From positions 1-20,639 of the forward strand of contig JBEBRN010000054.1 of NCBI GenBank assembly GCA_040394775.1: a DNA stretch of 20,639 bases. The letters are read 5' to 3'. Every line of letters begins with the position of its first letter. The first letter of the stretch is position 1. The DNA is from 40-80 sp040394775. GTDB lineage: Bacteria; Bacteroidota; Bacteroidia; Flavobacteriales_D; Crocinitomicaceae. Under the pieces are notes generated by a model. The model had not been told where the DNA came from and ran no database searches. It saw nothing but the letters and a program-made list of their open reading frames with translations. Shown here piece after piece: positions 14,689 to 20,639 of this stretch. A program made the position numbers and the translations under genes.

Positions 14689-15232
14689 ACATTTTTGTTA
14701 GAACGTACTTTCTCATTTCTATATAAGTATTACGTGACTCTTTTCGTCTTTGCAATATTAGTTCTTTTTACACTTTCTGAAATATTTCTTTTTGGATTTT
14801 TTCACATAAAAACAGTTGAATGTTTTATCCTTATTTGGATGTTTTTATGTCGATTTGAGCTGAATCATTTGGGGTATAATGGTGTCTTACAAAAACCACC
14901 ATGGTTTTCACCTTAAAAGTGATTATGAATAACGTTAAGAATCATAACGTGTTATGAAGTAAATAATCCAATGATGAGTGAGGATATCTTCATGTGAAAA
15001 GGTAAATTCAGAATAGGTTTCATTCTAAATAAAGCGTATCCCAAATTATTTTCATCATTGAAAAATAATTTGAGATACGCTATCTTATATGTCGCTATTG
15101 TTACCCCTATAAATACTCTTTACAAGTTCTATGACATCGCGTTTCACACTTGTCCAAGGTTATCTTTAAATTCAGCAACTCGTAATATAATGCCATATAT
15201 CAAAAATAGTTGGCTGCTCCGTGGTTAAATAG
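14689..15232. other. Long intergenic region upstream of the acyltransferase operon
   Basis: 544 bp. It holds a 14-base inverted repeat CATAAC-GT-GTTATG (14943-14956), about 255 bp upstream of the MBOAT start, and the long hairpin at 15033-15081. A T-rich plus-strand frame at 14695-14916 starts with TTG only 7 bp from the MBOAT start and has no recognisable family, so I do not count it as a gene. No tRNA or template-repeat-like copy of the lectin variable region is seen. Confidence 0.5.
15033..15081 (-). terminator. Long stem-loop, probable terminator of the lectin-domain cluster
   Basis: Two 20-base arms (15033-15052 and 15062-15081) are complementary except for one position, which becomes a G-U pair in a minus-strand transcript. 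The loop is 9 bases. On the minus strand the stem is followed by TTATTTAG, a moderately U-rich tail. It lies 150 bp after the stop of the 15233 gene, far for a terminator, so a repeat-element origin is possible. Confidence 0.5.
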
Positions 15233-16132
15233 TTAAAAAGCCCGAATAGCCCGAACCCTACTTGTGTAGCTCTTATAGACGTCGTGCTGGTAACCATTGG
15301 CGAAATACTGTAGCATAGCGTCGTCGCTATCGTACTCGGTCGAACTCCAATAGTTGGTATTCACAAAGCCGCCAATCACAGTTTTTTGTTCGTATAATAA
15401 ATTAAGCTCGTATCTTGATGGTAAGTACCAGTCGCCATAAGTTACATCACCATCTGTTACTGAATAATCGGCACAAACTTTTGCGGCAAAATTGCCTGTT
15501 TGATTATCTGCCATTTGTGTAGCTACAATCATTGTGGTATTCATTGCATCTGCATACAAACCATCCTCTGTAGTACCTGTATATCTATCAGTTCCGTTGT
15601 ACCAATGTATTTCTGTGCTGTGGTCGGCAGTAGTGGCTATTAAGCCATGTTGACCTGTGGCATCTAACCAAAAGATTATACCACCTTGATAACTTTGACC
15701 AATAGTTAGAAAAGTTGTTCCCGTAATACTATCAGCCGTTTTTGCATGTAACACATAAGGCACACTTAATAGTTGACTTGTACCTGTAATGTTGTAGCTT
15801 GTTCCGCCTGTTGGATCGGTTTCGGCTTTAATGAAGTAAGGTCCGTTTGCCCAATCGATAGTTGTAAAAGCGCCACTAACTACTGTTCCACTTCCAATTT
15901 CTAAGCTTACCAAACCATTTGTATTGGTACTTGGAGTTTGTGTTTCTACATAAACAGCAGAACCTGTTTCCGAACCTTGTAAAATGCTTACTTGCATTCC
16001 TACTTGGGTGTTTTTTACTAAGGCATCGTTGCTGTTACGAATTACTGCTTGATAGCTCATTTTTTCGGGACTTTGCGCCCAAACTGTTGCCGTTAGTAGT
16101 ACGACTGTTAAAATGGAAAATAACTTTCTCAT
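15233..16132 (-). CDS. Secreted DUF1566/FISUMP lectin-like protein, copy 1, with DGR-like variable region
   Basis: 299 residues with signal peptide MRKLFSILTVVLLTATVWAQ. An N-terminal domain (about 21-135) of a common Bacteroidota type follows: SPEKMSYQAVIRNSNDALV, GLVSLEIGSGTVVSG, TSQLLSVPYVLHAKTADSI. The C-terminal half (140-299) is DUF1566/FISUMP-like, of C-type-lectin-like type: GQSYQGGIIFWLD, GDWYLPSRYELNLLYEQ, YWSSTE and VRAIRAF. Residues 267-292 differ at 21 of 26 sites from the tandem copy. Fixed Ala, Tyr, Phe, Gly and Lys sit between variable sites, the layout of DGR-diversified domains. It follows its paralogue by 106 bp. There is no T9SS sorting domain, so surface attachment is unclear. 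A ligand-binding surface protein is a reasonable inference from the fold; the ligand is unknown. Confidence 0.88.
   Translation of the reverse strand: MRKLFSILTVVLLTATVWAQSPEKMSYQAVIRNSNDALVKNTQVGMQVSILQGSETGSAVYVETQTPSTNTNGLVSLEIGSGTVVSGAFTTIDWANGPYFIKAETDPTGGTSYNITGTSQLLSVPYVLHAKTADSITGTTFLTIGQSYQGGIIFWLDATGQHGLIATTADHSTEIHWYNGTDRYTGTTEDGLYADAMNTTMIVATQMADNQTGNFAAKVCADYSVTDGDVTYGDWYLPSRYELNLLYEQKTVIGGFVNTNYWSSTEYDSDDAMLQYFANGYQHDVYKSYTSRVRAIRAF
15257..15334 (-). repeat. DGR-like variable region, copy 1
   Basis: 26 codons between YWSSTE and VRAIRAF. Of 21 codons that change the residue relative to 16263-16340, 16 keep the third base, and 13 of these end in C or T. Examples are TAC/AGC, GAC/AAC, CAC/AAC, GTC/AGC and TAT/AAT, all derivable from an AAC or AAT template codon. 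A 25-base identical block (15226-15250) covers the last codons, the stop and 7 bases past it. Confidence 0.65.
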
Positions 16133-16238
16133 ACTGGTTTATTTAGTTTAACTTCTTCTTATTTGTTTCCGATATTGGGACTAATTTCCACGGAATGCTA
16201 ACATAAACATGATAAAATATATCTCATGGGGTAAATAG

Positions 16239-17138
16239 TTAAAAAGCCCGAATAGCACGTACATAAAGTGAGGTGACCTTATTGCTACCGTTATCGACGC
16301 CAACACCGAAGTACAGCGACCATGCGTTGTTGTTATTGCTCTCGGTAGAACTCCAATAAGTCTCATTAGCAAAACCACTTACCACAGTTTTTTGTTCGTA
16401 TAATAAATTAAGCTCGTATTTTGATGGTAAGTACCAGTCACCATAAGTTACATCACCATCTGTTACTGAATAATCGGCACACACTTTTGCGGCAAAATTT
16501 CCTACTTGGTTATCTGCTATTTGTGTAGCTACAATCAATGCAGTATTCATTGCACCTGCATACAAACCATCACCTGTAGCACCTGTATATCTATAAGTTC
16601 CGTTGTGCCATTGTGTCACAGTACTATAGCTGGCAGTAGCTGCTATTAAGCCATGTTTTCCTGTGGAATCTAACCAAAAAATTATACCACCTTGGTAACT
16701 TTGACCAATAGTTAGTTTAGGTGTTCCCGTAATACTTTCAGCCGTTTTTGAATGTAACGCATAAGGCACACTTAATAGTTGACTTGTACCTGTAATGTTG
16801 TAACTTGTTCCGCCTGTTGGGTCGGTTTCGGTTTTGATGAAGTAAGGTCCGTTTGCCCAATCAATAGTTGTAAAATCGCCACTTACAACTGTTCCACTTC
16901 CAATCTCTAAACTTACCAAACCATTTGTATTGGTACTTGGAGTTTGTGTTTCTACATAGACCGCAGAACCTGTTCCCGAACCTTGTAAAATGCTTATTTG
17001 CATTCCTACTTGGGTGTTTTTTACTAAGGCATCGTTGCTGTTACGAATTACTGCTTGATAGCTCATTTTTTCAGGACTTTGTGCCCAAACTGTTGCCGTT
17101 AGTAGTACGGCTGTTAAAATTGTAAATAACTTTTTCAT
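16239..17138 (-). CDS. Secreted DUF1566/FISUMP lectin-like protein, copy 2, with DGR-like variable region
   Basis: 299 residues, same length and domain order as the copy at 15233-16132: signal peptide MKKLFTILTAVLLTATVWAQ, an N-terminal domain with about ten substitutions in the first 138 residues, then a DUF1566/FISUMP domain (GDWYLPSKYELNLLYEQ, YWSSTE, VRAIRAF). A second, milder zone of difference spans about residues 163-213 (ASYSTVTQWHNGTYRYTGAT against DHSTEIHWYNGTDRYTGTT). The main variable block, residues 267-292, keeps four consecutive Asn codons (AAT AAC AAC AAC), as an unmutated template would. It follows the small T9SS gene at 17236-17757 by 97 bp, and the two probably share expression. 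No enzymatic function is implied. Confidence 0.88.
   Translation of the reverse strand: MKKLFTILTAVLLTATVWAQSPEKMSYQAVIRNSNDALVKNTQVGMQISILQGSGTGSAVYVETQTPSTNTNGLVSLEIGSGTVVSGDFTTIDWANGPYFIKTETDPTGGTSYNITGTSQLLSVPYALHSKTAESITGTPKLTIGQSYQGGIIFWLDSTGKHGLIAATASYSTVTQWHNGTYRYTGATGDGLYAGAMNTALIVATQIADNQVGNFAAKVCADYSVTDGDVTYGDWYLPSKYELNLLYEQKTVVSGFANETYWSSTESNNNNAWSLYFGVGVDNGSNKVTSLYVRAIRAF
16263..16340 (-). repeat. DGR-like variable region, copy 2
   Basis: Counterpart of 15257-15334 at an offset of 1006 bp. It reads SNNNNAWSLYFGVGVDNGSN and then KVTSLY before VRAIRAF. The run of Asn codons and the fixed A, Y, F, G and K positions match the template-like pattern known for C-type-lectin targets. 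The shared 25-base block is 16232-16256; just past it the two loci diverge. Confidence 0.65.
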
Positions 17139-17176
17139 GTTGGTTTATTTATTTAGTTAAACTTCTTGTTGTTTGT

Positions 17177-17200
17177 TCCTGATACGCTTTGCTATCGGGA
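17177..17200 (-). promoter_or_regulatory. Small stem-loop between the T9SS gene and lectin-like copy 2
   Basis: TCCTGATA (17177-17184) pairs with TATCGGGA (17193-17200) with one wobble. A shortened version (TTCCGATATTGGGA, about 16169-16182) lies at the same place upstream of copy 1, so the duplication carried its leader with it. It could be an RNA-processing or attenuation site. Confidence 0.4.
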
Positions 17201-17213
17201 CTAATTCGACTAC

Positions 17214-17231
17214 GTGTTTTTTAAAAAACAC
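17214..17231 (-). terminator. 18-base perfect palindrome directly after the small T9SS gene
   Basis: GTGTTTTTTAAAAAACAC lies 4 bp past the stop of the 17236-17757 gene. As RNA it can form only an A-U-rich hairpin, so I take it as a weak or partial terminator, or a protein-binding palindrome. Confidence 0.35.
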
Positions 17232-17235
17232 TGTC

Positions 17236-17757
17236 TCATTGAGTTTTAATGATTTTAAATGTTTTTACTTCTTTGTTGTTTTGGATTACTTTTACAAAAT
17301 ACGTTGCTGGAACAAGATTGCTCATAGCAATATTTGTTTGGTTGCCAGTAATCTTTTCGCTTTGCAAAAGTTTTCCTTGCATGTCATACAGATGAAAGTT
17401 TAGGTTTGAAAGTTCCAAGTCCTTTACTTCCAATGTAAGATAATCGGTTGTTGGGTTTGGATAAGCCGTAACCGAAAGGTTGATGCCTTTGGCTTCGTCA
17501 ATTCCTAGTGTGGAAATTTCGTAAGGTTGCTGTACACCTTGTGTTACCGAACCACCGGCTCCCGTATTAGTGGTGTAAACAACTTGTCCAACGGAATAGC
17601 TCGCCGAGCCTCCGCCACCCGAAGCATTACCGCCTGTAGCGTTAACGCTTTTTTGTGCCATAGCATTAGAAAGGGAAAAGGCAAAAGTTATAAGTATTGC
17701 TACCCCTAACCTTCTCACTTTCAACCTTCTATTTTTCACTCTTTGTTTATGTTTCAT
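17236..17757 (-). CDS. Small T9SS type A sorting-domain surface protein
   Basis: 173 residues. A basic N-terminus (MKHKQRVKNRRLKVRR) precedes a hydrophobic signal segment (LGVAILITFAFSLSNAMAQ). The mature part is a short Gly/Ser-rich stretch (NATGGNASGGGGSASYSVGQVVYTTNTGAGGSVTQGVQQPYEI), then a T9SS type A sorting domain from about 93 (SVTAYPNPTTDYLTLEV ... LYDMQGKLLQ ... YFVKVIQNNKEVKTFKIIK). Only about 55 residues lie between signal and sorting domain, so it is essentially a minimal T9SS cargo. It precedes the two lectin-like genes and is probably transcribed with them, which suggests a surface partner or scaffold. That is inference from position. The ATG at 17757 is chosen; a later start would lose the basic region but keep the signal peptide. 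Confidence 0.88.
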   Translation of the reverse strand: MKHKQRVKNRRLKVRRLGVAILITFAFSLSNAMAQKSVNATGGNASGGGGSASYSVGQVVYTTNTGAGGSVTQGVQQPYEISTLGIDEAKGINLSVTAYPNPTTDYLTLEVKDLELSNLNFHLYDMQGKLLQSEKITGNQTNIAMSNLVPATYFVKVIQNNKEVKTFKIIKTQ

Positions 17758-17848
17758 TTTTGTCCGTTTTTATATGTGAATATTTATTTATCTTTTTTGT
17801 GTCATTGTTTCAAGTTTGTAGTGGGTTTTCAAAGGCGACTTTTTAGAT

Positions 17849-17892
17849 AGAGACCCTACTAGATACTTCTTTAAGTGTCTAGTAGGGTCTCT
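17849..17892 (-). terminator. 18 bp stem-loop between the ytxH-like gene and the T9SS gene
   Basis: Arms 17849-17866 and 17875-17892 (AGAGACCCTACTAGATAC / GTGTCTAGTAGGGTCTCT) pair with one wobble around an 8-base loop. The minus-strand tail is TATCTAAAAAG, poor in U. The plus side has CTTTTAAATT. It most likely ends the stress cluster transcript. Confidence 0.65.
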
Positions 17893-17931
17893 TTTAAATT
17901 AAATGATTTTTAATTAATTTGTTTTGATACC

Positions 17932-18189
17932 TTATCTAAGGCCTTCTACTTTACTTTTAACTTTATCGTAATCTTCAGCAATAACTTCTTTTACATCTTC
18001 GAATTTGTCAGCCATTTCATCCAAAAGATGTGCAATTTTACTTTTCACATCATTGACAGCATCTGAACTTGTTTTTGAAATTTTTCTTCTTGTTTCGGAT
18101 CCTTTATTGGGTGCGAATAAGATTCCTAAAATTGCGCCTGCTGCAGCTCCTCCCAATACGCCTACTATTACTTTTTCTGTTGTATTCAT
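17932..18189 (-). CDS. YtxH domain-containing protein, copy 1
   Basis: 85 residues. A Gly/Ala-rich membrane segment (VIVGVLGGAAAGAILGILFAP, about 8-28) is followed by the typical YtxH junction NKGSETRRKISKTSSD and a charged helical tail (VNDVKSKIAHLLDEMADKFEDVKEVIAEDYDKVKSKVEGL). The family is associated with general stress responses and its molecular role is unknown. It is a close duplicate of 18279-18554: an 84 bp stretch (18061-18144) is identical to 18426-18509. It is third in the run after the CsbD-like gene, behind an intergenic hairpin. Confidence 0.9.
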   Translation of the reverse strand: MNTTEKVIVGVLGGAAAGAILGILFAPNKGSETRRKISKTSSDAVNDVKSKIAHLLDEMADKFEDVKEVIAEDYDKVKSKVEGLR

Positions 18190-18228
18190 AACTTTAATTT
18201 TATTTTATTCTATTCTGAGATTTATAAA

Positions 18229-18267
18229 CACTTCACATAAGACTCATACAGAAGCTCATGTGAAGTG
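18229..18267 (-). terminator. Stem-loop between the two ytxH-like genes
   Basis: CACTTCACAT (18229-18238) pairs perfectly with ATGTGAAGTG (18258-18267) around a 19-base loop. On the minus strand it is followed by TTTATAAATC, so it may act as a weak terminator that lowers expression of the second ytxH copy. Confidence 0.5.
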
Positions 18268-18278
18268 CGATTTTCTAA

Positions 18279-18554
18279 TCAAACAATTTTAACGTCTTTG
18301 CTAAACTCTTCAATTTTATTTTTTACACGACCGTAATCACTCGCAATTTCTTCTTTTGCACTTTCAAATTTGTCAGCCATTCCATCTAAAAGATGTGCAA
18401 TTTTACTTTTCACATCATTGACGGTATCTGAACTTGTTTTTGAAATTTTTCTTCTTGTTTCGGATCCTTTATTGGGTGCGAATAAGATTCCTAAAATTGC
18501 GCCTGCTGCGGCTCCTGCCAGTACACCTACTATTACTTTTTCTGTTGTTTTCAT
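18279..18554 (-). CDS. YtxH domain-containing protein, copy 2
   Basis: 91 residues, with the same plan as the neighbouring copy: membrane segment VIVGVLAGAAAGAILGILFAP, then NKGSETRRKISKTSSDTVNDVKSKIAHLLDGMADKFE, and a differing tail (SAKEEIASDYGRVKNKIEEFSKDVKIV). The first 50 or so codons are almost the same in the two genes and the divergence is confined to the tail, so duplication was recent or conversion is active. It follows the CsbD-like gene by 45 bp. Role inferred from family only: membrane-associated stress protein. Confidence 0.9.
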   Translation of the reverse strand: MKTTEKVIVGVLAGAAAGAILGILFAPNKGSETRRKISKTSSDTVNDVKSKIAHLLDGMADKFESAKEEIASDYGRVKNKIEEFSKDVKIV

Positions 18555-18592
18555 AACATTAAAATTTAGTTATATAATTTATTCATTCACTC

Positions 18593-18612
18593 TTCTAGTT
18601 TATAAACTAGAA
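18593..18612 (-). promoter_or_regulatory. 20-base perfect palindrome over the stop codon of the CsbD-like gene
   Basis: TTCTAGTTTATAAACTAGAA is its own reverse complement and includes the TAA stop at 18600-18602. In the transcript it can fold into a stem right at the end of translation, before ytxH copy 2. A role in termination or coupling is possible but unproven. Confidence 0.4.
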
Positions 18613-18788
18613 ATAATTTTCTCTATTTCTTCTTTTGTTTTTCCTAATCTAATTTGAAGGGCACTTATCAATTCGTCTTTTTTATCCTCCGTAAACAATA
18701 TATCATTGTCTGTCAATTGAGCATACTGCTGTTTTAATTTCTCCTTAACTTCCTTCCAGGTACCACTTAATTTTGCTCTTTTTTTCAT
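18600..18788 (-). CDS. CsbD-like small stress protein
   Basis: 62 residues with the CsbD pattern: LSGTWKEVKEKLKQQYAQLTDNDILFTEDKKDELISALQIRLGKTKEEIEKII. The family has the opening G.WkevkGk.k...g.Ltdddl and a helical, highly charged body; most members are 55-70 residues, so this is complete. Members are induced under general stress in many bacteria, with unknown molecular role. Here it heads a short cluster with two ytxH-like genes, a combination common in Bacteroidota. There is no signal peptide. The ATG at 18788 is chosen because the next frame-mates downstream would cut the first helix. Confidence 0.85.
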   Translation of the reverse strand: MKKRAKLSGTWKEVKEKLKQQYAQLTDNDILFTEDKKDELISALQIRLGKTKEEIEKIISSL

Positions 18789-18902
18789 TATTTCATGTCT
18801 TTTATGCTCACAATACCTACTAAAGCAAAGTTTGATAAATTAGCTAGTTAAAGTGTTATATAAATATTTGGAATAGTTTCATAAATCATAGATTGTATTA
18901 AA

Positions 18903-18944
18903 TAAAAAAATCCCCTTACCTGATTTTTACAGATAAGGGGATTT
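18903..18944 (-). terminator. Rho-independent terminator of the ice-binding-like gene
   Basis: An 11 bp stem (AAATCCCCTTA at 18908-18918 with TAAGGGGATTT at 18934-18944), an inner mismatch and 3 further pairs close a T-rich loop. On the minus strand a run of seven T follows (complement of 18904-18910). It lies 20 bp past the stop at 18964. Confidence 0.9.
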
Positions 18945-18963
18945 AAAAAGGATCAGTGTATTT

Positions 18964-20571
18964 CTAGCGCTTGGAAACCAGCTTTCCAGATTGAACAACT
19001 TGATTGTTATTTGTCACTTGATAAAAATAAACGCCTGTAGGAAAATCAGTGGTAACAATTGTTGTGTTCGAATTTTCAAGAACTGAATGTATTATTTCTT
19101 CACCTAAAATGGTGTATATTTTCAATTCATGTACTTCATTAGTTGAAGTAGCTAACTGAATGTGAATTTCATTAGTAAATGGATTTGGATAAATCTGTAC
19201 TACATCTTCTTTTATTTGTTCACTTAAGCCAAGGTGTCCACAATTAGTAGCCATCGTCACTTGAATTGAGTCAGTTGTAAAGTCACCGTTTGTGGTAAAT
19301 ACTTTTCCGTTGATGACCACTCCTTTTTTCAAATTAATCGTTCCATTGTTAGAAACGAGTATTCCAGCGAATTCTGAAAAATCATTCATGGTTACTGTGC
19401 CATTTACTTCCCAATAGATATTCTTTGCTTGAGCACCATTCAATAAAATCACTTTAGAATGAGCAATTGTTTCCAACGATCCAAATATTTTAATAACAAA
19501 TACAGCATTTTGATTTCCTGTTGCATCGAAATAAAGCGTGTCGGTTAATAGAGTCACATCATTCAAAACATATGTTCGAGGAGTTAAAACTAAGTTTTTC
19601 CCAAAATCTACAGGATGCATCAATAAGACATCGGCATTTAAGGTGTTCAAATAGGTGTCTACAATTAATAAATCTGCGGTACAATCTGAAGTTGACACAT
19701 CTGGATTCGCATGAATCTCTCCAGTTACTAATAATGGGTCAAAACCAGAAGTGACACCATCATTTGTTCCCACATCACCTGTTAATTTCGTTGCTCCAGT
19801 ATTGGTCATTGAACCTTTTGCGGTAAATAAATTATAACATACCATAGCCCCTAAATCGGGAGCTTCTGGACCAGTCAACATTAAGTTTCCACAGCCAATA
19901 GGAATATTTACAAAAGCTCTTTCAATGGTAATTGTTCCAGCAATCGAAAGTGCTCTACCTTCAATTTGTACATTTGTATGCAAATTAATCGGTGAATTAT
20001 TAGCGACGATATTTCCACGCATAAACGTTCCAGCTGTTAGGTCCACTAATCCTTCTACTTTCCAAAACACATGACATGCTTGTGCGCCATTGATGAGTTT
20101 TACAGATGAATTAGCAGTGGTAGAAAGCGAACCATTGATTTGAACGATAAATACCGCATTGGTATCGCCATTAGCATCAAAAGTAAGTTCACCATTTAAC
20201 GTGGCTGAAGAGGAAATAGCATACACTCCAGACATGAGCGTTTGACCATTCCCTAGAGAGGATGAAGGAGATGAGGTTGGTACAGCATCATTTAATTCCT
20301 GATAAGCGCCCAACAAATCAGTGGTGCATACGCCTGTCATATAATTCGCCTCGTATAATTGGCCGTTTATATTTCCAAAACCAGAATTGGTACCATTATC
20401 GGTCCCCACATTGCCCGAGATCTGTGAATTCCCATTATTATTTATTGCTCCGTCAGTAGTAAACAAAGCGTAATCTGCAGCCGATCCCAAGTGGATAGAT
20501 TGCCCAAAAACAAAAATGGGAATTGAAAATAAAAAAGTAATTGTAAACCGTTTGAGTAATTTAGTTTTCAT
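18964..20571 (-). CDS. Ice-binding-like (DUF3494) protein with two domains and a T9SS sorting domain
   Basis: 535 residues with a signal peptide ending near VFGQ24. Two tandem DUF3494-type domains follow: about 25-227 (LGSAADYALFTTDGAINNNGNSQISGNVGTD, NAVFIVQINGSLSTTANSSVKLINGAQACHVFW, FMRGNIVANNSPINLHTNVQIEGRALS) and 230-444 (YNLFTAKGSMTNTGATKLTGDVGTN, NAVFVIKIFGSLETIAHSKVILLNGAQAKNIYW, FAGILVSNNGTINLKKGVVINGKVF). A type A T9SS sorting domain runs from about 457 (VVQIYPNPFTNEIHI ... GVYFYQV). Many DUF3494 proteins bind ice and come from cold-adapted microbes, but others act as adhesins; ice binding cannot be claimed from this sequence. It is a single-gene unit with its own terminator. The ATG at 20571 gives the clean signal peptide; only 68 bp upstream are in the window. 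Confidence 0.92.
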   Translation of the reverse strand: MKTKLLKRFTITFLFSIPIFVFGQSIHLGSAADYALFTTDGAINNNGNSQISGNVGTDNGTNSGFGNINGQLYEANYMTGVCTTDLLGAYQELNDAVPTSSPSSSLGNGQTLMSGVYAISSSATLNGELTFDANGDTNAVFIVQINGSLSTTANSSVKLINGAQACHVFWKVEGLVDLTAGTFMRGNIVANNSPINLHTNVQIEGRALSIAGTITIERAFVNIPIGCGNLMLTGPEAPDLGAMVCYNLFTAKGSMTNTGATKLTGDVGTNDGVTSGFDPLLVTGEIHANPDVSTSDCTADLLIVDTYLNTLNADVLLMHPVDFGKNLVLTPRTYVLNDVTLLTDTLYFDATGNQNAVFVIKIFGSLETIAHSKVILLNGAQAKNIYWEVNGTVTMNDFSEFAGILVSNNGTINLKKGVVINGKVFTTNGDFTTDSIQVTMATNCGHLGLSEQIKEDVVQIYPNPFTNEIHIQLATSTNEVHELKIYTILGEEIIHSVLENSNTTIVTTDFPTGVYFYQVTNNNQVVQSGKLVSKR

Positions 20572-20639
20572 GTAGTATATATTTATGGCTCTATATGGAA
20601 TACTGTGGGTAACTACATTTCAACTTCCCGGCAATAAAG

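Noticed and set aside
14695..14916. Plus-strand 73-codon frame with hydrophobic translation between the MBOAT and lectin-like genes
   Set aside because: It starts with TTG 7 bp from the MBOAT start, has no family resemblance, and its hydrophobic look follows from T-rich intergenic DNA. It overlaps the region needed for the MBOAT promoter.
15082..15232. A template repeat for the variable region in the gap downstream of lectin-like copy 1
   Set aside because: No stretch resembling YWSSTE to VRAIRAF coding DNA is present there on either strand, and no reverse transcriptase frame occurs in the window.
16208..16228. Imperfect inverted repeat just beyond the 25-base identical block of lectin-like copy 2, as a DGR cruciform
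   Set aside because: Only five base pairs hold before mismatches, and copy 1 has no counterpart at the same place.

Overview
The window looks like chromosomal DNA of an AT-rich Bacteroidota bacterium, most likely of the order Flavobacteriales. The evidence is three secreted proteins with type IX secretion (T9SS) type A sorting domains, an N-terminal TPR/NarL-type regulator pair of the kind common in this phylum, a GldL-like HWPG membrane motif, PKD modules, and weak ribosome binding sites in A-rich leaders. A Fluviicola or Crocinitomicaceae-like host is a guess from protein style, not a demonstrated assignment. Every gene I support lies on the minus strand, so transcription runs from high to low coordinates. 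No rRNA, tRNA, CRISPR array or transposase is visible.

Reading in the direction of transcription: (1) 20571-18964 encodes a two-domain ice-binding-like (DUF3494) protein with a T9SS tail and its own terminator. (2) 18788-17932 is a small stress-type cluster: a CsbD-like gene and two nearly identical ytxH-like genes. (3) 17757-15233 is a surface-protein cluster: a small T9SS protein, then two tandem 299-residue secreted proteins with C-terminal DUF1566/FISUMP (C-type-lectin-like) domains. The two copies are alike almost throughout but differ at 21 of 26 codons in a block just before an invariant VRAIRAF end, mostly with the third base unchanged. This is the pattern expected of target genes of a diversity-generating retroelement (DGR), although no reverse transcriptase or template repeat lies in the window. 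(4) 14688-11957 is an MBOAT O-acyltransferase plus AlgJ/AlgX-like pair for polysaccharide O-acylation. (5) 11665-10913 encodes a membrane protein with a 19-cysteine repeat tail. (6) 10836-8796 is a run of small genes: a membrane-anchored hypothetical, a VOC-fold protein, a DUF1697 protein and a carboxymuconolactone decarboxylase family gene broken by one extra A in an A8 tract. (7) 8521-2407 is a five-gene operon: four tandem paralogues of a secreted beta-helix protein that share one C-terminal tail, followed by a T9SS protein with four YWFDNDYAN-type repeats, a PKD domain and a strong terminator. (8) 1994-49 is a decaying regulatory locus: a NarL/FixJ response regulator with a one-base deletion, and a TPR protein with an in-frame stop that also seems cut short near the window edge.

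The general theme is cell-surface display: T9SS cargo, beta-helix and lectin-like families multiplied by tandem duplication, and polysaccharide acylation. The best leads are the DGR-like variable regions, the beta-helix/YWFDNDYAN operon with its shared terminal motif and upstream palindromes, and the cysteine-repeat membrane protein.
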